From Sulfurimonas sp. (GTDB lineage Bacteria > Campylobacterota > Campylobacteria > Campylobacterales > Sulfurimonadaceae): DNA of 64,000 nucleotides. The position numbers and the translations under genes are program-made. Position 1 is the stretch's first letter, and the number at the start of each line of letters is the position of its first letter. Below the pieces are notes generated by a model. The model made no database searches and was not told the origin of the DNA. It worked only from the letters and a program-made list of their open reading frames with translations. Location of the stretch: NCBI GenBank assembly GCA_002899765.1, contig PPDH01000028.1, positions 158,029 through 222,028 of the forward strand, in the 5' to 3' direction. This document shows positions 57,718-64,000 of this stretch, piece by piece.

Positions 57718-58881
57718 TTATGCTTTTATTACCTGATTTCTTCCCGCTTTTTTTGCTTTATACAAGGCATTATCGGCTCTTTTCATAACGGCAAACGGAT
57801 CTTTATCTTTGGAGCTTTTTTGTACAACTCCTGATGAAATATTTATATATATTGTTTTAGAGCTATTCTTATTCCTAACACTAAAAGGACTTTTTGCAAT
57901 GGTGTCTCTTAATATATCCGTATGCGTGTAAGACTCATCTGCATCTTTTGATGGGAAAAGCAGTACAAACTCTTCTCCTCCATACCTGTAAGCCTTTCCG
58001 CCGCCTCCGATATTTGCAAGCTTTGAAGCAACCATCTTTAAAACCTCATCACCCGTATCATGCCCGTATGTATCGTTAAACTTCTTAAAATGGTCAATAT
58101 CTATCATGGCAAGCGAATACTTCATCCCCAATTTTGCCATATCTTCTACCAGCGCTCTTCTTCCTGGAAGTGATGTCAACTCATCATAAAAAGCCAGCCG
58201 ATAGGACTCTCTTATAAGCAAAATAAAGACAATTATACCGATTGCAAGCATTGAGAGCTCATTAGCATGAGGTTCTCTTACAAAATAAAAACCTGCGTAA
58301 AAAGTTATAGCAATTACCAAGAAAGAACCATTATAGAGCAGGTATCTGCTAAACATTAGGAGTATACTTATTATAAAGAGTACAAAAATAGCAACTGCGA
58401 CGGATAAATCCTGCAGCGGATAAAAAGATGCCATAAAAAACTTCATTTTGAAAAAAGCTATCAAATCACTGTTTGGATAAGCGATGAAATAAGAGACGGC
58501 TCCTATCTCAAGTAAAAAGAAAAGAATTTTTAAAATACCCCAAATTGAGAAAAGACCCCTCTCTCTTAGAGATAAAAACAGAAGAAGATGAAGAGGATAG
58601 AGCACGGAAACATATAAAAAGAGATTTGTCGCTTTTTTTGCATCCAAATACTCAAATCCAAGATTTATCAGTAATAAAGGTACGATTATAAATATAAATC
58701 TATTGCGGTTAAAATGCCATGAAACCCACAAAATAAGTGCGCTTATGGCATAAAAAAGGTAAGGTGTCAGATTTAATAAAATACCGGGAATCTTAGACTC
58801 ATAAAATGCTATAAGTACAAATACCAAAGATATAAAAAGCTGTATTGATATATTTAGTACTACTGATTTTATGGAATTCAT
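57718..58881 (-). CDS. Membrane-bound diguanylate cyclase (GGDEF)
   Basis: About seven membrane segments (residues 1-210) lead into a GGDEF domain with DELTSLPGRRAL, MIDIDHFKKFNDTYGHDTGD and the active site YRYGGEEFVLLF (GGEEF). KAKKAGRNQVI closes the domain. It makes cyclic di-GMP, controlling motility and attachment. No inhibitory RxxD is obvious before the active site. The membrane part probably senses an unknown signal. 387 residues. Confidence 0.88.
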   Translation of the reverse strand: MNSIKSVVLNISIQLFISLVFVLIAFYESKIPGILLNLTPYLFYAISALILWVSWHFNRNRFIFIIVPLLLINLGFEYLDAKKATNLFLYVSVLYPLHLLLFLSLRERGLFSIWGILKILFFLLEIGAVSYFIAYPNSDLIAFFKMKFFMASFYPLQDLSVAVAIFVLFIISILLMFSRYLLYNGSFLVIAITFYAGFYFVREPHANELSMLAIGIIVFILLIRESYRLAFYDELTSLPGRRALVEDMAKLGMKYSLAMIDIDHFKKFNDTYGHDTGDEVLKMVASKLANIGGGGKAYRYGGEEFVLLFPSKDADESYTHTDILRDTIAKSPFSVRNKNSSKTIYINISSGVVQKSSKDKDPFAVMKRADNALYKAKKAGRNQVIKA

Positions 58882-58919
58882 AGATGCCTTTTATATAAGA
58901 TATACCGTTGCGCAACGAT

Positions 58920-59477
58920 TTACGCTTTTTTCAAAAACTCTGTTTTTAAATAAATTTTAGTTCCGTTTACACGCCCCTCTACATGTCCCTCTACATCTTG
59001 AGGAATTGTAATATTTTTAACCATAGTGCCTCTTTTTGCCGTAAAACCTGCACCCTTGACTTCTAAATCTTTGATAATCACAACACTGTCTCCTGCACTC
59101 AGAACAACACCGTTAGAGTCTCTTAGAACTGCACTCTGTGACTCGTCTTTCAAGCCTGCATCAGCCCAAGCTTTTATATCATCTTCCATGTAAATCATAT
59201 CAACAAGATCTTCTCTTCCCAAAGCTTTTAGCAATCTATATGACATAACCGCAACCGCAGGAACAGCGCTCCACATACTGTCATTTAAGCAGTTAAAGTG
59301 TGTCTCATCCATTTTGTCAGGATTTTGAATCTGCTCTTTACATGTTGAACATACGTATATTGACTGCTCTGCACTTCCATCAGAGGGTGCAACCTCTAAA
59401 GCACTGAGTCCTTCACTGCTTCCACAAAGTTCACATGTACCGCCGCTTCTAACTTCTAACTCTTTTTCTACACTCAT
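58920..59477 (-). CDS. PhnA/YjdM family zinc-ribbon protein
   Basis: N-terminal zinc ribbon with GGTCELCGSSEGL and YVCSTCKEQI (four cysteines), and a C-terminal SH3-like domain: VLRDSNGVVLSAGDSVVIIK, DLEVKGAGFTAKRGTMVKNI and HVEGRVNGTKIYLKTEFLKK. This is the PhnA/YjdM family, whose role is not firmly known. ATG 59477 with GGAG upstream is preferred to 59489. Length 185 residues. Confidence 0.85.
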   Translation of the reverse strand: MSVEKELEVRSGGTCELCGSSEGLSALEVAPSDGSAEQSIYVCSTCKEQIQNPDKMDETHFNCLNDSMWSAVPAVAVMSYRLLKALGREDLVDMIYMEDDIKAWADAGLKDESQSAVLRDSNGVVLSAGDSVVIIKDLEVKGAGFTAKRGTMVKNITIPQDVEGHVEGRVNGTKIYLKTEFLKKA

Positions 59478-59491
59478 TTTTTTCTCCATAA

Positions 59492-59704
59492 TTATTTTTT
59501 AAATTCTAAAATAGCTTCATCGCTTGATGATTTTGATTTTGTATTATCAAAGGCTTTTTGCGCCTCTTCTTCACTATAATTTCTACATTTTTCTATTATC
59601 TGCGGATCGTCATTAGGTCCTATTTTTTCGCACATTGCAAAATTAAACTCGAAGTATGAACATCCGCTAAATAAAAAACTGCCTATTAAAATATACTTCC
59701 ACAT
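59492..59704 (-). CDS. Small lipoprotein
   Basis: A 70-residue protein with a lipobox at the end of a short signal peptide (MWKYILIGSFLFSGC), so it is probably lipid-anchored. The mature part is acidic and helical (NYSEEEAQKAFDNTKSKSSS) with two more cysteines. Family not recognised. Lies between thyX and the PhnA-like gene. Confidence 0.7.
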   Translation of the reverse strand: MWKYILIGSFLFSGCSYFEFNFAMCEKIGPNDDPQIIEKCRNYSEEEAQKAFDNTKSKSSSDEAILEFKK

Positions 59705-59708
59705 GAAC

Positions 59709-60542
59709 TCAACCTTTTTTAATTATCAAATCTAAATATTTTGAGGGTGTCTTTCTCATCATCTCCTGTGCAAGCCATCTTATCTGAAAATAAGCGGCAC
59801 CGCTGTCTCTAAGCGTTAGATAGTTTTTTAAACTTCTAAGGTTAAACGTAACTACCATATCGACTTTTACATTATCCGTAATGATATGCTTAAAGGCATC
59901 TCCTACATTACGCTTCTTTTTTCCCGCCTCGAGTGCTTCAAAGAGTGCCTCTGAATTACCTTTTAGCTCATCTAAAAGCGGCAGAGAACTCTTTGCTACG
60001 GCAATCTCGTTAAAGTTTTCTACTGTTTTTGATTGATATCTTAACTTATCGTAAATTGCACCTATTTCAATCCTGTTATACTCCGCATTACATGTCACAA
60101 ACATATCAAAACTCAAAATTTTTTCTATAAAAAACTCTTTATTTTCTGTTGTCTGTGAAGCGACAAAAGCGTTAATAACAGAACTCATGGTGTAACGTGT
60201 GCTTCTAACGCTTATAGCCTGTATACGGTGACGTGCATGCTCTTGAAGTACGCCTCTACTGGTTCCTCTTATAAGAAAACTTATATTTGCATGTTCTAAA
60301 ATAGAGTGGTGAAAATGGGTCCAAGCCAAATCATGGAGCAGATTTGACTCCTCTATATCATTTATCTTTTGACATGTTGCGTCATCGGGTATGTTGTTTT
60401 CAATGTATCGAATAGCCTCATTTTCACTGTTAAGAAAGGAGTCATAACATGTTCTAGCCGCCGTTTCAGCCACGCCTATGCCGGTCTCCTGCATTAAAAC
60501 TACTTCAGGTTTTGAGTACTCTATCCCATAAACTTTTTCCAT
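59709..60542 (-). CDS. thyX: FAD-dependent thymidylate synthase ThyX
   Basis: Makes dTMP from dUMP with FAD and methylene-THF. The ThyX motif RHRx7S is seen in EHARHRIQAISVRSTRYT (residues about 102-119). FHHSILEHANISFLIRG and the C-terminal TFNLRSLKNYLTLRDSGAAY (nucleotide and FAD binding) are typical. Length 277 residues. Common in Campylobacterota in place of ThyA. Confidence 0.94.
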   Translation of the reverse strand: MEKVYGIEYSKPEVVLMQETGIGVAETAARTCYDSFLNSENEAIRYIENNIPDDATCQKINDIEESNLLHDLAWTHFHHSILEHANISFLIRGTSRGVLQEHARHRIQAISVRSTRYTMSSVINAFVASQTTENKEFFIEKILSFDMFVTCNAEYNRIEIGAIYDKLRYQSKTVENFNEIAVAKSSLPLLDELKGNSEALFEALEAGKKKRNVGDAFKHIITDNVKVDMVVTFNLRSLKNYLTLRDSGAAYFQIRWLAQEMMRKTPSKYLDLIIKKG

Positions 60543-60598
60543 AATTTATATCCTGGATTAAACTAATAGCATTTTACAATAATAAACTTAGTGTATCT

Positions 60599-61453
60599 CT
60601 ACCTAGATATGCTAAATCCAATACCAAATTTTTTTATGTAGTCATCATAATCGATTAGACTTTCGCCGTAACCGTTAAAAAGTTTTATATACAAAAATAG
60701 GTCATTTCTGCCAAACATCGGGTAGGTATAGTTTAACTCCGCGGAGCCCTTTTTATTAAAATTGTATCTAAACTTCATATTTACAAAATGTTTTTTATAC
60801 GGCAGCATAAATTTAATATACCCATGTCCCATATAATTAATAAGCTCTGGATTATAGTCGTTTGTATTGGGCAGTCTTGCCCAAAGTTTTAACTCGCTAA
60901 AGAGCATTTTATACTGAAAAAAAATGCTGCCATTAATATAATTCCATGAACGTTCTTCTGCACCGCCCCTGCCGTTTGACTCATTAGCAAGTCCAAAGCG
61001 GAGTGCTTTAATAAATCTTTTATCATCCATACTAGAAGTAGGAAATATAACAAAAAACTCCGGTGCATAGTTTGATTCTCTAAAAAAAGCAGAATCTGAA
61101 TAAAACTGCCAAAATGAATTTTGAGTATAATCTATTGAGTATATACCATCAAGTCCAAAAACATTTTTGGCAAAATCAAACTTTACGCTAAATTGAAATT
61201 CAGTTTCTGTTTTTTTTGCCTTATGACCGTTAGTGTCGCTATAGTTTCCGTTATAACGGTAACTTAAGGGCAAAAAATAGTTGGCATTATAGGCTTTAAA
61301 ATTAAAAAGAGATTTTGCATACTGCTTTAAGGTATCTTCCGTTTCGCTGTCTTGCGGCTTTTCTAAAGAGTCATATAAAGCATCGTTTTCTACATAATTT
61401 GATGAAGCTTTAAGATTGAGGATTAAAAAAAGTATTAAAAATATTAGTTTCAT
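60599..61453 (-). CDS. pldA: Outer-membrane phospholipase A (OMPLA), active-site His replaced
   Basis: Signal peptide (MKLIFLILFLILNLKASS) and a beta-barrel of alternating strands, with WARLPNTNDYNPELINYMGH and the C-terminal FGIGFSISR typical of OMPLA. The catalytic Ser is kept in ESNGR (Ser159), but the position two residues before, normally His, is Asn157 (ANESNGR). Asn and the calcium-site region (SWNYING) remain. A single change CAT to AAT would do this. As it stands the protein is predicted inactive. 284 residues. Confidence 0.85.
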   Translation of the reverse strand: MKLIFLILFLILNLKASSNYVENDALYDSLEKPQDSETEDTLKQYAKSLFNFKAYNANYFLPLSYRYNGNYSDTNGHKAKKTETEFQFSVKFDFAKNVFGLDGIYSIDYTQNSFWQFYSDSAFFRESNYAPEFFVIFPTSSMDDKRFIKALRFGLANESNGRGGAEERSWNYINGSIFFQYKMLFSELKLWARLPNTNDYNPELINYMGHGYIKFMLPYKKHFVNMKFRYNFNKKGSAELNYTYPMFGRNDLFLYIKLFNGYGESLIDYDDYIKKFGIGFSISR

Positions 61454-61458
61454 CTATT

Positions 61459-62097
61459 CTATTTTTGAACACCGTTTAAGATAGGAACAAAATCACAATT
61501 TTCCAACTCTTCCCTTTCAATCAATGTTCCTCTTTTTTTAAAGCGGGTTATAATCTGTTTTGAACCTACCTGCATAGGAGCTATCAAGATTCCGCCTTCA
61601 CAAAGTTGTTCAAAGATTTTTGCAGGAATCTCTTTTGCCGTTGCCGAAAAAAGGATTCTGTCATACGGAGCATACTGAGCCCAGCCGTTTTGTCCGTCAT
61701 CAAGTTTTGTATGAATATTGCTAAAGCCTAATTTTCTAAAGCGTGCTTTTGCCTCTAATATCAAAGGCTCTATTCTCTCTATAGTAAAAACTCCGCGAAA
61801 AAGATGAGACAAAACAGCTGCCTGATAACCACTCCCACAGCCTATCTCCAAGACTCTATCCGCACCTTTTGGCTCCAGGTACTGAGTCATTTTTGCAACC
61901 GTCAAAGGTGAACTTATCCACTGTGCCGAGCCCATCGGCAAAGCATCCAATTTATACGCATTGTGTCTAAAACCCGCAGGAACGAACTCTTCTCTATTGG
62001 TTTTGGCAATTGCATTTTTAACACTCTCGCTTAAAGAAAATTTTTTGTGGCACTCATCAGCCAATTTTGCTGTTTTTGTCGCGGTAATTCTATCCAA
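61459..62097 (-). CDS. pcm: Protein L-isoaspartate O-methyltransferase
   Basis: Repairs isoaspartyl damage using S-adenosylmethionine. Family segments: REEFVPAGFRHNAYKLDALP, QWISSPLTVAKMTQYL, the SAM motif RVLEIGCGSGYQAAVLSHL (residues about 80-98) and APYDRILFSATAKEIP. Length 212 residues. Its start overlaps the nitrilase-family gene end by 8 bases. Confidence 0.92.
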   Translation of the reverse strand: MDRITATKTAKLADECHKKFSLSESVKNAIAKTNREEFVPAGFRHNAYKLDALPMGSAQWISSPLTVAKMTQYLEPKGADRVLEIGCGSGYQAAVLSHLFRGVFTIERIEPLILEAKARFRKLGFSNIHTKLDDGQNGWAQYAPYDRILFSATAKEIPAKIFEQLCEGGILIAPMQVGSKQIITRFKKRGTLIEREELENCDFVPILNGVQK

Positions 62098-62833
62098 TGT
62101 TCACATCCATATATCGTCTCATTTTAACTATCTCTTTTTCATCATATTCAATCTCTAAACAAGCCATATTCTTATTTCTCTCATCTTCGCCATGAGGAGT
62201 TATGATTCCACTCATTTTCGTACACTCTTCATTTTGTGAATCACTTGCAACAACATAACATTGGTTTATAATGGCAAGTGCTTGCGTCAACACTCTAAAA
62301 TGCTCCGTTCTTAGAATCCCCCACCATGAAGGTACGGCAATAACATCGCATCCTTCAAGCTTTTGCCAAAAATCTTTAAAACGAAGCTCAAAACAGATTA
62401 AAATGCCGATTTTTATCCCGTCAATTTCCACGATTTTGATATCTTCACCGCTTCCCTCAGACATGTATATCTGCTCATCGCCAAAACGAAACAGCTTTGC
62501 CTTTGCTCTTTCATAAACAACCTCGCCATTGTGAAATATTTTGGCGAAATTAAAAACTTCATTCCCTCTTCTCTCAAGCATACTAAGAATGATTATCTTC
62601 TCTTTTGAAGCACTCTTTAGCTCTTCGTTTGCTATATGAGAGAACTCTATCGCCGCATTATAGTTTTCATAGTCAAAACCCGTTAGACAAACTTCGGGAG
62701 CGACTATTAAAGATTTTTTTGGGGTTTTATTTACTAATGCCAAAAGTGTTTGTAAGTTAGTGTTATAGTTTTTTGTTGTTTTAAAAAGAAGTGAGCAGAG
62801 TCTATATTTGCTCTGCTTAAAAGTCGTCATCAA
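62090..62833 (-). CDS. Carbon-nitrogen hydrolase (nitrilase family)
   Basis: A 247-residue amidase-type protein with the Glu-Lys-Cys catalytic set: Glu in [14 protein letters not shown], Lys in [14 protein letters not shown] and Cys in [13 protein letters not shown]. The expected substrate class is small amides such as deaminated glutathione or omega-amides; not determined. Start MM (62833 or 62830) overlaps the nrdB end. Coupled with pcm. Confidence 0.87.
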   Translation of the reverse strand: MMTTFKQSKYRLCSLLFKTTKNYNTNLQTLLALVNKTPKKSLIVAPEVCLTGFDYENYNAAIEFSHIANEELKSASKEKIIILSMLERRGNEVFNFAKIFHNGEVVYERAKAKLFRFGDEQIYMSEGSGEDIKIVEIDGIKIGILICFELRFKDFWQKLEGCDVIAVPSWWGILRTEHFRVLTQALAIINQCYVVASDSQNEECTKMSGIITPHGEDERNKNMACLEIEYDEKEIVKMRRYMDVNIG

Positions 62834-63839
62834 AGCTTAGGCTTCCTTTTGAGTAATTGGCAACCGTTCCCTCAAAAAAGTTTGTTTTTTGGTCATTAAA
62901 CTTTGAAAAATCATCAACCCATTTTATTGGATTTGCTACATTATATAGTTTGGTAAACCCGACGCTTGAGAGTCTATCATCGGCTAGATATTGTATATAT
63001 TGCTCTATTATTGCATCCGTAAGACCTAAAACCTGCCCGCCTGTTATATATCTTCCCCAGTCGGTCTCAAGTCTGACCGCCTCTTTAAACATCTCTATGA
63101 CTTCACCCTTGAGCTGCTCCGTAAAAAGATCGGGTCTCTCTTTTCTAAGCGAATTGATAAGATTTTGAAAAAGTACCAAATGCGTTACTTCGTCTCTTTG
63201 GATAAAACGTATCATCTGTGCGGAACCAAGCATTTTACCGCTTCTTGCAAGTGTATAAATGTATGCAAAACCGCTGTAAAAATAGATTCCTTCAAGTATC
63301 TGGTTTGCAAAACATGCTTTTACAAAGTTATGTTCCGTCGGGTTTTTAGAGAGTTCATCATAAACGGCCGCTATCGCATCATTCTTGCTTTTTAGCATCA
63401 TGTCGCGTCTCCAAAGGTCATAAATCTCTTTTGAGTTCGCAGAGATACTATCAACCATAACGGCATAACTTTGCGAATGAAGAGCCTCTTCATAAGCCTG
63501 ACGAACCAAAATAAGATTAATTTCCGGAGATGTTACATAAGGATTTATATTGTCCATAATATTGTTTGTTTGCAGAGAATCCATAAATATAAGCTGTGAA
63601 AGTGCTTTATCATAAGCCGCTTTTTCAACATCCGTAATCTGTTTATAGTCACTTACATCGCGCGTCATGTCAACCTCTTTTGGAAACCATGTATTGTTTA
63701 ACATCATCTCCCAAAGGTTGTACGCCCACTGGTATTTTATATCGTTAAGCTCGAATATTCCGGTTGGATTACCGCCAAAAATTCTTCTTTCATTGACGCT
63801 TTCATTTGATTCAGGATTATATATTTTTTTTCTATTCAT
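62817..63839 (-). CDS. nrdB: Ribonucleotide reductase class Ia, beta subunit
   Basis: Carries the di-iron tyrosyl radical for dNTP synthesis. Iron ligands are seen in [18 protein letters not shown] region and [15 protein letters not shown], with [14 protein letters not shown] supplying a further Glu and His. The C-terminal tail [10 protein letters not shown] is the NrdA-docking end. Length 340 residues. It is the first of a chain nrdB-nitrilase-pcm with overlapping ends. Housekeeping. Confidence 0.93.
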   Translation of the reverse strand: MNRKKIYNPESNESVNERRIFGGNPTGIFELNDIKYQWAYNLWEMMLNNTWFPKEVDMTRDVSDYKQITDVEKAAYDKALSQLIFMDSLQTNNIMDNINPYVTSPEINLILVRQAYEEALHSQSYAVMVDSISANSKEIYDLWRRDMMLKSKNDAIAAVYDELSKNPTEHNFVKACFANQILEGIYFYSGFAYIYTLARSGKMLGSAQMIRFIQRDEVTHLVLFQNLINSLRKERPDLFTEQLKGEVIEMFKEAVRLETDWGRYITGGQVLGLTDAIIEQYIQYLADDRLSSVGFTKLYNVANPIKWVDDFSKFNDQKTNFFEGTVANYSKGSLSFDDDF

Positions 63840-63866
63840 TTTATCTTCCTAAAAATTAAGTTTATG

Positions 63867-63872
63867 ATTATA
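63867..63872 (-). promoter_or_regulatory. -10 box of nrdB
   Basis: TATAAT on the minus strand about 30 bases before the nrdB ATG, followed by an AGGAAG ribosome site. The rest of the window to 64000 is AT-rich and holds no recognisable gene. Confidence 0.5.
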
Positions 63873-64000
63873 TCTTTATAAAGATTTTGATTTCATAAAA
63901 GAGTCAAGATTTTGTCATAGCTTTAAATTTACTTTATAATTTTTTTTAATAAATATACTTTATATTTTACTCTGATTATATGACTTATAATGATACAGAC

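Overview
The window reads as a chromosome segment of a nitrogen-fixing Campylobacterota bacterium, most like Sulfurimonas or a relative. The reasons are low GC, TATAAT-type -10 boxes, Campylobacterota-style flagellar, DnaG, ThyX and RpoN proteins, and sigma-54 boxes of the form TAGAAC-N5-ATGCA. No species name can be fixed from sequence alone.

Layout. 1-5.8 kb: flagellar hook genes on the minus strand (flgE cut by the window edge, a second hook-family gene, flgD, fliK). 5.9-11.8 kb: general genes (a PP-loop tRNA-thiolation-like protein, rhlE, a lysine-rich protein with a worn-down helicase fold, dnaG). 11.9-19.3 kb: first nif block (nifQ, a Tpx peroxidase, nifA, nifT, an FrdA/NadB-type flavoprotein, an aldo/keto reductase, nifU, a P-II protein), then a toxin-antitoxin pair and rpoN. 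21.7-29.5 kb: a TetR-controlled export cassette like E. coli yhiI-rbbA-yhhJ, with an unusual binding-protein/TolC fusion. 29.7-35.6 kb: nifE-N-X, a NifX-associated gene, nifF, nifW, nifZ and fdx, with a divergent hemerythrin gene. 35.6-37.9 kb: an AT-rich insert (RhuM-type gene and orphans). 37.9-42.7 kb: nifH, an unknown gene, nifD, nifK and a tiny gene. 42.8-49.6 kb: nifB, nifV, acetyltransferases, an LRR-acetyltransferase fusion and small nif proteins, among repeats and a REP-associated transposase. 49.6-54 kb: a plus-strand operon of a NifX-like protein, a SIR2-like protein, ClpP, ClpX and NifS. 54-56.3 kb: two ferredoxins around a NifX-like protein, an Nfu-like protein and an unknown gene. 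56.3-64 kb: housekeeping genes (rpsU, dgt, GGDEF, phnA-like, thyX, pldA, pcm, nitrilase, nrdB).

How it works together. NifA and RpoN are both encoded here. Eleven sigma-54 boxes, all placed before nif or nif-linked genes, define a regulon that includes structural nitrogenase, cofactor assembly, electron carriers, an oxygen-binding hemerythrin, a peroxidase and a dedicated Clp protease. The most interesting unit is the SIR2-like/ClpP/ClpX/NifS operon, which suggests nif-specific protein turnover.

Caution. At least twelve genes carry one in-frame stop and one more has a frameshift in a run of ten A, with otherwise intact reading frames on both sides. They include nifE, nifV, flgD, fliK and rbbA. 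Sequence error or very recent mutation explains this better than decay. These genes are annotated over their full span and marked as interrupted. No tRNA, rRNA or CRISPR array was seen.
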